Assembly (NCBI RefSeq): GCF_913778665.1
Contig: NZ_CAJYVQ010000004.1
Span: forward strand, 1 to 64,000
Source of the DNA: an uncultured Stenotrophomonas sp.
GTDB taxonomy: Bacteria > Pseudomonadota > Gammaproteobacteria > Xanthomonadales > Xanthomonadaceae
Length of the DNA stretch: 64,000 nucleotides
Direction: 5' to 3'
Each line of letters begins with the position of its first letter. Position 1 is the stretch's first letter. The position numbers and the translations under genes are program-made. The notes under the pieces were generated by a model that was not told where the DNA came from, did not search any database, and was given only the letters and a program-made list of their open reading frames with translations. Below, one piece after another: positions 37,526 to 45,955 of this stretch.

Positions 37526-38635
37526 ATGAGCGAGTCCCTCCTGTCCCCGTCATCCGCCGGCGCCGAAGCCCCCGAGGCACCTCTGCCACCGCCGTCGCGC
37601 CCGCGCGGTCCGATGTCGCTGGTGGTGCTGGCCACGCTGGCGGTGGGCTTCACCCTGTGGGCCGCACAGGACATCATCCTGCCGGTGCTGCTGGCGATGT
37701 TCTTCGCGCTGGTCGGCAACCCCATCCTGCGCCTGCTGCAGAAGCTGTGGATTCCGCGCGCGCTGGGCGCGCTTCTGATCCTGGGCGCCGGGCTGGGCGT
37801 GACCGGGTCGCTGGCGGTGCAGCTGATCGGCCCGGCCATGGACTGGGCACAGGAAGCGCCGCAGCAGCTGCGCAAGGTGGCCCGCCAGGTGCAGGACCTG
37901 ACCAAGCCGGTGCAGCGGGCCAACCAGGCGGCGGAGAACTTCGCCCGCGTGGCCGGGGGTGACAGCAACCACAAGGTGCAGGTGATCCGCACCCAGATGG
38001 ACGACCCCTACCGCATGCTGACCCGCGCGCCACGGCTGGCCGCCTCAGTGCTGGCGGTGGTGCTGCTCACGCTGTTCTTCATGATCTACGGGCAGAGCCT
38101 GCAGCGCGCGGCGATCGCGCTGTTCCCGAGCCGCCAGCAGCAGCGCTTCACCAGTGACATCCTGCGTTCGATCGAACGCGAGGTGTCCCGCTATGTGCTG
38201 ACCATCAGCGTGATCAACACGCTGGTCGGCTTCGTCTTCGCCGGCGTGCTGATGCTGCTCGGCATCGGCCTGCAGGAAGCACTGCTGTGGGGAACGGTGG
38301 CCGCGCTGCTGAACTTCGCCCCTTACGTCGGCCCGCTGATCGGCGTGGCGCTGATGCTGTTGATGGGCTTCGTCGAGTTCCGCGACCCGCTGCAGGCGCT
38401 GCTGCCGGCCGCCGCCTACCTGGCCCTGCATACCCTGGAGGGCCAGCTGGTGACCCCGATCGTGCTGGGCCGGCGCATGAAACTGTCACCGCTGGTGCTG
38501 ATCCTGGCACTGATGGTGTTCGGCTGGGCCTGGGGCATGATCGGGCTGCTGCTGGCGGTGCCGCTGCTGGTCTGCATCAAGCTGGTGCTGGCGCGCCTGG
38601 ACGGCATGCAGGGCTGGGCGCGGTTGCTGGAATAA
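37526..38635 (+). CDS. AI-2E (PerM/TqsA) family permease
   Basis: A 369-residue inner membrane protein with about seven to eight helices. Recognisable features are ILPVLLAMFFALVGNPILR near the N-terminus, the periplasmic/cytosolic loop QELRxVARQVQDL-like segment, and the strongly conserved NFAPYVGPLIG and LEGQLVTPIVLGRRMKLSP of the family. Members export or take up small molecules; TqsA affects AI-2 export, others are Na+/H+ antiporters. Substrate unknown. It lies 67 bp after the YqjD-like operon, with a terminator at its end. Confidence 0.88.
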   Translation: MSESLLSPSSAGAEAPEAPLPPPSRPRGPMSLVVLATLAVGFTLWAAQDIILPVLLAMFFALVGNPILRLLQKLWIPRALGALLILGAGLGVTGSLAVQLIGPAMDWAQEAPQQLRKVARQVQDLTKPVQRANQAAENFARVAGGDSNHKVQVIRTQMDDPYRMLTRAPRLAASVLAVVLLTLFFMIYGQSLQRAAIALFPSRQQQRFTSDILRSIEREVSRYVLTISVINTLVGFVFAGVLMLLGIGLQEALLWGTVAALLNFAPYVGPLIGVALMLLMGFVEFRDPLQALLPAAAYLALHTLEGQLVTPIVLGRRMKLSPLVLILALMVFGWAWGMIGLLLAVPLLVCIKLVLARLDGMQGWARLLE

Positions 38636-38677
38636 CGGCGCCAGGCAACGTGAGGCGCAGATCGCGGAACCAGAAGC

Positions 38678-38711
38678 GGGCGCAGCACTGGCAGACAATG
38701 CGCCCTTTTTT
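38678..38711 (+). terminator. Intrinsic terminator of the AI-2E family gene
   Basis: GGGCGCA (38678-38684), 14-nt loop, TGCGCCC (38699-38705), then six Ts. It is 42 bp after the stop codon. Confidence 0.78.
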
Positions 38712-38728
38712 CGGATGGATCCGTTCGC

Positions 38729-38894
38729 ATGATCTCCCTCGCCACCCGTTGCCTCGCCCTGGCCTGCCTTGCCGCTCGCGCATTCGCCGCCACACCCCCT
38801 GACGCCGAGTACCAAGAAGGTGAGCCGGCATAATCTGGATGTGCAGCCGTTCGACGGCCAGACCACGATTGCCTGTTCGTACACCCTGCGCTGA
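38729..38894 (+). pseudogene. Frameshifted remnant of a small secreted protein gene
   Basis: The first frame reads a signal peptide (MISLATRCLALACLAARAFA) then ATPPDAEYQEG and stops at 38833. In the next frame a second segment continues across that point, STKKVSRHNLDVQPFDGQ and then TTIACSYTLR, and ends at 38894. Both halves look protein-like and join near 38805-38815, so a one-base indel has broken a gene of about 55 codons. The parent gene is not known to me. Confidence 0.55.
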
Positions 38895-38966
38895 CCGGCC
38901 CAGCCCGGACGCGCCCCGCCCGCCGCGTCGCATGAAAGCCCGGGCGGGCAGGGGTAGAATGGCGGG

Positions 38967-39686
38967 GTGAATTTCCCCGTCCAAGCCATCACTCTCGACC
39001 TTGACGACACGCTGTGGCCGTTCGCTCCGATCGGCGTCCGCATCGAACAGGTCCTGCACGCGTGGATGTGCGAGCACAGCCCGGCCACCGCCGCGATGTA
39101 TCCGGTGGCGGCGATGCGCGAACTGCGCGAGCGCCTTTACCACGCCCATCCGCACCTCCACCACGACCTGAGCGCGCTGCGCCGGCTGACCCTGCACGAA
39201 GCCCTGCAGAAAAGTGGCGCCAGCCTCGATCTGCTGGAACCGGCGTATGAGGTGTTCTACGCCGCGCGCAACCAGGTCGAGTGCTACCCCGATGCGATCG
39301 ACGCGCTGGCCCGGATCGCCGCGCGGGTACCGGTAGCCGCGCTCAGCAACGGCAATGCCGACCTGGAACGGATTGGCCTGGCCCATCATTTCGCCTTCCA
39401 GCTGGGCTCGCGCGAACATGGCGCCGCCAAGCCGGAAGCCAGCATCTTCCATGCCGCCTGCACCCGCCTGGGTGTGGCGCCGGCACAGGTCCTGCACGTC
39501 GGCGACCATGCCGAGATGGACGTGGCCGGGGCGATCGCCGCCGGCCTGCGCGGGTGCTGGATCAACCGCGAAGCAGCCACCTGGACCCATCCGCAGCTGC
39601 AGCCGGACCTGCAGTTCGACACCCTCACCGGCCTGGCCGACTGGTTGGACGCCAACCTCGACGCCGCCGCATCCCGGAGTATCTGA
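38967..39686 (+). CDS. HAD-family hydrolase
   Basis: This probable phosphatase of the haloacid dehalogenase superfamily, with a helical cap, has motif I as the DxD of ITLDLDDTLWPF, motif II as SNGNAD, motif III as a lysine in GAAKPEASIF, and motif IV as HVGDHAEMDVAGA. 239 aa from a GTG. The DDTLWPF start is seen in xanthomonad members with FMN/5-amino-6-(ribitylamino)uracil-type phosphatase activity, but the substrate cannot be read from sequence. The aminopeptidase gene follows after 3 bp, suggesting one transcript. Confidence 0.9.
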   Translation: MNFPVQAITLDLDDTLWPFAPIGVRIEQVLHAWMCEHSPATAAMYPVAAMRELRERLYHAHPHLHHDLSALRRLTLHEALQKSGASLDLLEPAYEVFYAARNQVECYPDAIDALARIAARVPVAALSNGNADLERIGLAHHFAFQLGSREHGAAKPEASIFHAACTRLGVAPAQVLHVGDHAEMDVAGAIAAGLRGCWINREAATWTHPQLQPDLQFDTLTGLADWLDANLDAAASRSI

Positions 39687-39689
39687 CGC

Positions 39690-41057
39690 ATGAGCGAGAT
39701 CACTGGTTTCACCGCCGACAGCGCCGCGGCGCTGCCGCTGTACGTGCTGGACCGCGAGCAGTTCGCTGCCTGGAAGCAGGGCCAACCGGCCGCCACCCAG
39801 GCCTGGCTCGCCTCGCAGGGCTTCACCGCCGGCGCACACAGCGTGGCCCTGCTGCCGGGCACCGATGGCCTGGCCGGTGCGGTGATCGGCGTGGGTGATC
39901 GTGGTGATGCCTACAGCTATGCGCACGCGCCGCACGCGCTGCCGGAAGGCAGCGTCTGGCAGCTGGCCAATGAGCTGCCGGCGGCCGAACAGGCGCTGCT
40001 GCAGCTGGGCTGGGGTCTGGGCAGCTACCGCTTCGACCGCTACCGCAAGCGCAACCGCGCACCGGCACAGCTGGTGGCTGCACCGTCAGGCGAAGTGGCC
40101 GACCTGATCGCCGCCAGCCTGCGCGTGCGCGACTGGGTCAACACGCCGACCGAAGACATGGGCCCGCAGCAGCTGGAAGACGCCGCGCGCGCGCTGGCCG
40201 ATGCACACGGTGCCCAGGTCGATGCGATCACCGGCGATGAACTGCTGGAGCAGAACTTCCCGGCCATCCACGCCGTGGGCCGCGCTTCGCACCGTGCGCC
40301 ACGCCTGGTCGTGCTGCGCTGGGGCAAGGACACCGACCCGGCGCTGGTGCTGGTCGGCAAGGGCGTGTGCTTCGATACCGGCGGCCTGGACATCAAGCCC
40401 GCCGACGGCATGCGCAACATGAAGAAGGACATGGGGGGCGCCGCACACGCGCTGGCCCTGGCCGGCCTGGTAATGGCGCGCGGGTTGCCGGTGCGCCTGA
40501 CCCTGCTGGTGCCTGCGGTGGAAAACGCGATCGGTCCGGATGCGTTCCGTCCGGGTGAAGTCATCGCTACCCGCAAGGGCCTGAGCGTGGAGATCGACAA
40601 CACCGACGCCGAGGGCCGCGTGATCCTGTGCGACGCGCTCACCTTCGCCGGTGAGCAGAAGCCGGACCTGGTGCTGGACTTCGCCACCCTCACCGGTGCC
40701 GCACGCATCGCACTGGGCCCGGACCTGCCGGCGCTCTTCAGCAATGACGACGGCGTGGCCCAGCAGTGGCTGCAGGCCGGTGATGCCACCCGCGACCCGG
40801 TCTGGCGCATGCCGCTGTGGCGCCCCTATCTGCGCTACCTGAGCAGCGGCATCGCCGACCTGGCCAACGCCGGTTCGCGCATGGCCGGCTCGGTGACCGC
40901 CGCGCTGTACCTGGAGCGCTTCCTGGAAGACGGCCAGCGCTGGGCGCACCTGGACGTGTATGCCTGGAACGATGGCGAGCGCCCGGGCCGTCCGGCCGGT
41001 GGCGAAGCGCTGGCGCTGCGCTCGGCATGGGCGATGCTCAAGGCGCGTTACGCCTGA
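39690..41057 (+). CDS. M17-family leucyl aminopeptidase
   Basis: This cytoplasmic two-metal aminopeptidase removes N-terminal residues from peptides. The metal and catalytic region is plain: VGKGVCFDTGGLDIKP (Lys and Asp), MKKDMGGAAHAL, VPAVENAIG, and the M17 signature NTDAEGRVILCDAL. The N-terminal domain is shorter and different from PepA, closer to PepB-like members. 455 aa. It may be part of an operon with the HAD gene. Confidence 0.93.
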   Translation: MSEITGFTADSAAALPLYVLDREQFAAWKQGQPAATQAWLASQGFTAGAHSVALLPGTDGLAGAVIGVGDRGDAYSYAHAPHALPEGSVWQLANELPAAEQALLQLGWGLGSYRFDRYRKRNRAPAQLVAAPSGEVADLIAASLRVRDWVNTPTEDMGPQQLEDAARALADAHGAQVDAITGDELLEQNFPAIHAVGRASHRAPRLVVLRWGKDTDPALVLVGKGVCFDTGGLDIKPADGMRNMKKDMGGAAHALALAGLVMARGLPVRLTLLVPAVENAIGPDAFRPGEVIATRKGLSVEIDNTDAEGRVILCDALTFAGEQKPDLVLDFATLTGAARIALGPDLPALFSNDDGVAQQWLQAGDATRDPVWRMPLWRPYLRYLSSGIADLANAGSRMAGSVTAALYLERFLEDGQRWAHLDVYAWNDGERPGRPAGGEALALRSAWAMLKARYA

Positions 41058-41134
41058 TGGCGCCGCAGGGCATGGCCGGGCCCGGCAACACGAGCGCAGG
41101 TGCGGGTACAGGTGCTGACCCGCAATCCCGGTGG

Positions 41135-41154
41135 GTGCCGGCCTGGGTCGGCAC
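41135..41154. repeat. REP-like palindrome
   Basis: GTGCCG / CGGCAC with an 8-nt centre, the same core as the unit at 16686. It sits in the 203-bp gap between the aminopeptidase and the catalase-like gene. The rest of that gap shows nothing clear. Confidence 0.6.
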
Positions 41155-41260
41155 TGGTTCCCCGGCAAATCTGACGAAAATTTGAATACCGGGCCTGGAA
41201 GGGTTCTGCGAGGATGTACGGGTCACCACCCACACGATCCGTGAAGGCAGGAACCCGACC

Positions 41261-42367
41261 ATGTCGCTCTTCCGCTACACCCGCGCCGGCCAGACGCCCG
41301 GCGCACCGCGCATGCATTCGCCGTTGCTCTGGATCGCCCTGATCGCCCTGATCCTGGGCGCCGCCGCGCTGGCCTTCGCCTGGCTGGCCGGCTGGATCGG
41401 CAACCGCCTCACCGCGCAGCGCTTCACCGACACCATCGAAGCCACCGGCCCGGCCCATCCAGGCTTCCGCCGTGCGCACAGCAAGGGCATCTGCGTGAGC
41501 GGCTGGTTCGAACCCAGCGCGCAGGCGCCCACCCTGTCCAGTGCCCGGGTGTTCTCGCAGGCGCGCGTACCGGTGATGGGCCGCCTGTCGATCGGTGGCG
41601 GCGACCCGTACGGCGCCGACAACACCGCGCGCGTGCGCAGCATGGCCGTGCAGATGGTCAGCGACGACGGCCAGGAATGGCGCATGGCGATGAACAGCTT
41701 CCCGTTCTTCGCCGTGCCCGACGCCGAGGCCTTCTACGAGCAGACCCGCGCCTCCATTCCCGACCCGGCCACCGGCAAGCCCGACCCGCAGAAGATGGCC
41801 GCCGTGCTGGCGAAGTACCCCAGCGCGCAGGCGTTCCAGCAGTGGGCCAAGTCGGCGCCGTGGACCAGCAGCTGGGCCGATACCACCTACAACAGCGTCA
41901 ACAGTTTCTGGTTCACCAACGCGCAGGGGCAGAAGCGCGCGGTGCGCTGGCGCTGGCAGCCGCTGGCGCCGGTGGTGGAGATGGATGCGGAGACGCGCAA
42001 GCAGGCCAGCGTCGATTTCCTCAGCCAGGAGCTGCAGCAGCGCCTGGCCAAGGGCCCGGTGCGCTGGAACCTGGTCGTTACCACCGCCGCGCCCGGCGAT
42101 GCCATCGACGATCCGTCGACGCCGTGGCCGGACTCGCGCGAACAGGTGGTGGCCGGCGTGCTCAGCCTGGACCGCATGCAATCGCAGGAGGAAGGCGCCT
42201 GCGGCCAGATCAACTTCGACCCGTTGATCCTGCCCAGCGGCGTGCGCGGCAGTGACGACCCGATCCTGGCCGCGCGCTCTGCCGTGTACTCGCAGTCCTT
42301 CAACCGCCGTGAACGCGAACGCGCCGCCGGCAACGTCGAACAACCGAAGAAGGAGGCCGCACGATGA
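41261..42367 (+). CDS. Membrane-anchored catalase-family (SrpA-like) peroxidase
   Basis: This is a short, 368-residue member of the catalase superfamily. An N-terminal membrane helix (LLWIALIALILGAAALAFAWLAG) places the domain outside the cytoplasm. The distal His is in GFRRAHSKGICVSGWF and the proximal heme ligand in RSAVYSQSFNRR (R-x-x-x-Y). It lacks the C-terminal regions of full catalases. SrpA-type proteins are induced by sulfur starvation in cyanobacteria and may act as peroxidases. The start of the following cytochrome b561 gene overlaps its stop (ATGA), so the two products probably work together. Confidence 0.9.
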   Translation: MSLFRYTRAGQTPGAPRMHSPLLWIALIALILGAAALAFAWLAGWIGNRLTAQRFTDTIEATGPAHPGFRRAHSKGICVSGWFEPSAQAPTLSSARVFSQARVPVMGRLSIGGGDPYGADNTARVRSMAVQMVSDDGQEWRMAMNSFPFFAVPDAEAFYEQTRASIPDPATGKPDPQKMAAVLAKYPSAQAFQQWAKSAPWTSSWADTTYNSVNSFWFTNAQGQKRAVRWRWQPLAPVVEMDAETRKQASVDFLSQELQQRLAKGPVRWNLVVTTAAPGDAIDDPSTPWPDSREQVVAGVLSLDRMQSQEEGACGQINFDPLILPSGVRGSDDPILAARSAVYSQSFNRRERERAAGNVEQPKKEAAR

Positions 42368-42900
42368 GTACCGGCAACGGCCACTTCAACCTGCTCGCGC
42401 GCATCCTGCACTGGGCCATGGCGGTGATGATCCTGGCCATGCTGTTCGTCGGCGTGACCATGGTTGCCTCGCTGCACCTGCGGCCGATGCTGATCGACCT
42501 GCACCGCCCGCTGGGCATCGCCATCCTCGTGCTGGTGCTGCTGCGGCTGTACAACCGCCTGCGCCACCGCCCGCCACCGCTGCCGGCCGACCTGCCCGCA
42601 TGGCAGGTGCTGGCGGCGAAGGCATCGCACTGGATGCTGTACGGGCTGATGCTGGCGATGCCGCTGATCGGCTGGGCGATGCTGTCGGCCGGCGGCTACC
42701 CGATCAGCCTGTGGGGCGGCCTGCACCTGCCGCCGATCGTACCGCACACCCCGGCGCTGTATGCCGCGTTGCGCAATGCGCACAGCCTGCTGGCGTATGT
42801 GTTGTTCGCCACGGTGCTGATGCACCTAGGTGCAGCGCTGTTTCACCTGTGGGTGCGCCGCGACGGTGTATTCCAGGCGATGGCGCGCGGGAAGGATTGA
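42364..42900 (+). CDS. Cytochrome b561 family protein
   Basis: A four-helix, two-heme b inner membrane protein of 178 aa. Likely heme-ligand histidines are visible: LLARILHWAMAV, DLHRPLGIAI, AKASHWMLYGLM and NAHSLLAYVLFATVLMH. Such proteins pass electrons from the quinone pool to periplasmic partners. Overlap with the catalase-like gene suggests it feeds electrons to that heme protein. Confidence 0.92.
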   Translation: MSTGNGHFNLLARILHWAMAVMILAMLFVGVTMVASLHLRPMLIDLHRPLGIAILVLVLLRLYNRLRHRPPPLPADLPAWQVLAAKASHWMLYGLMLAMPLIGWAMLSAGGYPISLWGGLHLPPIVPHTPALYAALRNAHSLLAYVLFATVLMHLGAALFHLWVRRDGVFQAMARGKD

Positions 42901-42943
42901 TCGGGTTCGCCGGGTGTTCCCGGCGGATCGTTTCCGGGACTGA

Positions 42944-43302
42944 GGCGGGGTGTCACTTTCTTTGCACGCAAAGAAAGTAACCAAAGAATCGTTCCGCCGG
43001 CCGCGAGCCGGCTCGCTTGAAGGCGGACTGGAAGGTCAAGATCAAGAGCCACAGCATCCACACGTGGCGTGGACCTACTGAGTGCAGCTGTGGCCTTTGA
43101 CGTTGGGTCCGCCTTTTAGCGAGCCGGGCATCGCAGGGGAATCAAGGGCGTAGAGGCGCCGATGTCTGAGCGCAGCGAGTTCGGCGCCGTCCCCTGATTC
43201 ACCGAGAAGCGCAGGGTACCTGCGCGCAGCGCCGGCTCGCGATCTGGCGGCGTGTTTCTTTGGTTACTTTCTTTGCACGAGCAAAGAAAGTGACACCCCG
43301 CC
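42944..43302. repeat. 359-bp non-coding element with long terminal inverted repeats
   Basis: The left arm (42944-43012) and right arm (43231-43302) are near-perfect inverted copies of about 70 bp, each holding ACTTTCTTTGC/GCAAAGAAAGT. Inside, 43005-43055 pairs with 43087-43130 (GCCGGCTCGCT, GGCGGAC and GCCACAGC blocks). A SMAG-type hairpin (43057-43078, CCACACGTGGCGTGG) sits at the tip. A further hairpin GGCGCCGA/TCGGCGCC is in the 43131-43230 part. No convincing coding frame spans the element. It is MITE-like in shape but I see no clear target duplication. It separates the cytochrome gene from the convergent regulator. Confidence 0.8.
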
Positions 43303-43343
43303 ACGGTCGCGGAAACGACATCAGCAGGAAAGGCAGTACGCCC

Positions 43344-43946
43344 CTACAACCATCCCTTCTGCCGAGCCAGCCGGTACGCCTCGATCCGGTTGGCCACCCC
43401 CAGCTTGCCGATGCACTCGGACAGGTAGTTGCGCACCGTGCCGTGCGACAGCCCCAGTTGCTCGGCAATCTCGCTGGCGGTACGGCCCTCGCCTGCCAGC
43501 CGCAGCACGCGGCGCTCGCGGTCGGTCAGCGGATCGGCCTGCGACCAGGCATCGAGCGCCAGCTGCGGGTCGATCGCACGGATGCCCTGCTTCACCTTGC
43601 GCAGTGCGTCAGCCAGGTTCTCCGCCGGTGCGTCCTTCAACAGGTAGCCCAGCACGCCCGCTTCCAGTGCGCGGCGCAGGAAACCGGCACGGGCGAAGGT
43701 GGTCACGATCACCACCTTGATCGGCAGTTCATGACGCGCGATGCGCTGTGCGAGCTCCAGCCCCGACAGGCCTGGCATCTCGATGTCGGTGACCAGGATG
43801 TCCGGCTGCAGCTGCTGCAGCATGCGCCACGCGGCTTCACCGTCGGCGGCGCTGCCCAGCACGTCGATGTCCGGTTCCAGGCCCAGCAGCGCCGACAACG
43901 CGCCGCGCACCATCGCCTGGTCTTCGGCCAGCAGGATGCGGATCAT
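43344..43946 (-). CDS. DesR/NarL-type response regulator
   Basis: The receiver is intact: E8/D9 (LLAEDQAMVRG), D54 (ILVTDIEMPG), K104 (YLLKDAPAE). The C-terminal LuxR helix-turn-helix is LTDRERRVLRLAGEGRTASEIAEQL in two adjoining blocks, then GTVRNYLSECIGKLG. 200 aa from the ATG at 43946, with AGGAGGG before it. The start overlaps the kinase stop as ATGA. It is the last gene of an ABC transporter/two-component operon and probably controls it. Confidence 0.93.
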   Translation of the reverse strand: MIRILLAEDQAMVRGALSALLGLEPDIDVLGSAADGEAAWRMLQQLQPDILVTDIEMPGLSGLELAQRIARHELPIKVVIVTTFARAGFLRRALEAGVLGYLLKDAPAENLADALRKVKQGIRAIDPQLALDAWSQADPLTDRERRVLRLAGEGRTASEIAEQLGLSHGTVRNYLSECIGKLGVANRIEAYRLARQKGWL

Positions 43947-45166
43947 GCGGCTCCCTCCTGGGTCAGCGATGGCGGTCTGCCGGGGGGCAGTGGCGTGGTC
44001 GCCGCAGACAGCGGCACGCGCACGCTCAGCAACGTGCCTTCGCCACGCGTCGACTGAACGGCCAACTGGCCGCCCAGTACCGCAACCCGCTCGCGCATGC
44101 CGCACAGGCCGTTGCCTTCGGACTGCACGCCGCCGCGTCCATCGTCGCGGATCTGCATCAACAGCATTCGCCCCTCCAGCGTGAACTCCACCCGTGCCTG
44201 CGTCGCCTGGGCATGGCGAGCGATATTGGTCGCCGCCTCGCGAAGTACCAATGCCAGGGCACGCTCGGTATCTACCGGCATGGCCGGTGGCGGTTCGTAC
44301 TGCAGATGTACCTGCTGGCATTCCAGCAACAACCGCGCCGAGGCCAGCTCGCCGGCCAGATCGCTGGCACGGATGCCGGTGACTGCGCTGCGCACCTGGG
44401 CCAGCGCTTCGCGGGCGATGTCCTCGGCTTCGCCGATCTCCTGCCGTGCACGGGCATCGCCACGGTCGTGCAGCTTGCGCGCCAGTTCCAGCTTCAACGT
44501 GATCAGCGACAGCGTATGGCCCAGCAGATCGTGCAGATCGCGGCCGATGCGCTCGCGCTCGGCGGTGGTCGCCAGCCGCCGCACTTCCTCCTGCGACAGC
44601 TGCAGCGCGGCGTCCTTCTCCTTGTTTACCGTCTCCACGTTAACCACAAGGCCGATGATGAGCGTCACCGCTGGTACCCAGACCAGGCTTTGCCACGGGT
44701 AGTGCGCCATGTAGGCCACCAGGTAGAACATCGCATTGAGCACGGCCAGCAGCAACAGGTAGCGCCACCAGCCGCCGCGTCCACAGACCCGCAGCATCAC
44801 GCAGCCGAAGATGAAGTAGCTGATGCCCGAGGGATACCAGGGCACCAGCGCGATCGCCAGCGCGGTCATCGCCAGCGCATAGCGCATTGCGTGGTGGCGC
44901 GGCGACAGCAGCAGGCGCGCATACAGCAGCAGGAACAGCGGGTAGCTGGCCAGGGTGAAGCCCAGCCAGCGCAGCGTGTAGCCGCCGGCAAACAGCGGCG
45001 TCATGAACACCCACACCGTCCACAGCAGGTGGATCGCATCGGCCCAGGCCGGTTTGCCGCGGCGCAGGTTGTCGGCCACTGCCGAGTCCGGTGCGGGGCG
45101 CAGCAGGGAAGCAAGCCAGCTCGACGACACGGGGTGATCCAGGCGGGGACGATCGCTGCCGATCAT
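43943..45166 (-). CDS. DesK-type sensor histidine kinase
   Basis: A membrane kinase of 407 residues. Five to six hydrophobic segments (about 45-175) form the sensor without a large outside domain, which suggests sensing in the bilayer, as in DesK/LiaS/VraS types. The dimerisation histidine is H212 (ERIGRDLHDLLGHTLSLITL), and the ATP domain has REAATNIARHAQA and GRGGVQSEGNGLCGMRERV. It overlaps the regulator by 4 bp and follows the ABC permease by 6 bp. Confidence 0.93.
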   Translation of the reverse strand: MIGSDRPRLDHPVSSSWLASLLRPAPDSAVADNLRRGKPAWADAIHLLWTVWVFMTPLFAGGYTLRWLGFTLASYPLFLLLYARLLLSPRHHAMRYALAMTALAIALVPWYPSGISYFIFGCVMLRVCGRGGWWRYLLLLAVLNAMFYLVAYMAHYPWQSLVWVPAVTLIIGLVVNVETVNKEKDAALQLSQEEVRRLATTAERERIGRDLHDLLGHTLSLITLKLELARKLHDRGDARARQEIGEAEDIAREALAQVRSAVTGIRASDLAGELASARLLLECQQVHLQYEPPPAMPVDTERALALVLREAATNIARHAQATQARVEFTLEGRMLLMQIRDDGRGGVQSEGNGLCGMRERVAVLGGQLAVQSTRGEGTLLSVRVPLSAATTPLPPGRPPSLTQEGAA

Positions 45167-45172
45167 GCCAGT

Positions 45173-45955
45173 TCAGCCGACCCGGCGCAGGCGGTGACGC
45201 GCAAGCAGCAGTGCTACCCCCGTGACCGCCAGCAGTACCAGCAGGTGGCCCGCGACGCTGCCCGCCGACGGCAGGCCGACCACCGGCAGCGCCAGCTGGG
45301 CCAGGTGCCAGGTCGGCCACAGCGGGGCCATCGTCGAAAACACCTTCGGCAGCGCCGACAGCGGCAGCCACAGGCCGGACAGCAGCGCCAGCGGCAGGTA
45401 CACCAGGTTGACCATCGCCGGCGCTGCACTGGCGCTGACATGGCTACCGATCAGCAGGCCGATCGCCCCCAGCGGCAGCGCGGCCAGCCCCGCCACCACC
45501 ATCAGCTGCAGCATCTGCACCGCCGACAGACGCACGCCTCCCAGCAGGTGCGCGACCGCGATCAGCAGCATCGCTACCAGCAATGCGAACAGCACCGCCA
45601 TGATCAGCCGCGCCAGCAGGGGGGCCGCCGCCGGCATCGGCAACGCGCGCTTCAGCGTCAGCAGGCCGCCTTCGCGGTCGAGCGCCAGCTGCACGCCGAA
45701 GCCGAACAGGGCCGGAGCCATTGCCCCGAACACGCAGTAGGTGGCCAACAGGTACAGCGGAGCGGGCCCCCGCCCCAGCAGTACGCCGAACAGCAGGTAG
45801 AACAGCACCGGGAACAACAGCGAGGGCACCGCGAAGGCCGGGGTGCGCCAGGCGCGGCGCAGTTCGGCCTGCAGTTCAGCACGGTAGGGGCGCACCGCAC
45901 GGCGCCACGCAGGAAGCGGGCGCGCAGCGGTGGCGGTCGGGGTCAGGGTGTTCAT
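45173..45955 (-). CDS. ABC-2 type permease
   Basis: 260 residues with six membrane helices, the usual form of single-domain ABC-2 exporters (DrrB/YadH-like). The amphipathic start (RAELQAELRRAWRTPAFAVPSLLFPVLF is one block) and the loop GSHVSASAAPAMVNLVYLPLALLSG are typical. The ATG overlaps the ATPase stop as ATGA. It works with the ATPase at 45952 as an exporter whose substrate is unknown. Confidence 0.9.
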   Translation of the reverse strand: MNTLTPTATAARPLPAWRRAVRPYRAELQAELRRAWRTPAFAVPSLLFPVLFYLLFGVLLGRGPAPLYLLATYCVFGAMAPALFGFGVQLALDREGGLLTLKRALPMPAAAPLLARLIMAVLFALLVAMLLIAVAHLLGGVRLSAVQMLQLMVVAGLAALPLGAIGLLIGSHVSASAAPAMVNLVYLPLALLSGLWLPLSALPKVFSTMAPLWPTWHLAQLALPVVGLPSAGSVAGHLLVLLAVTGVALLLARHRLRRVG

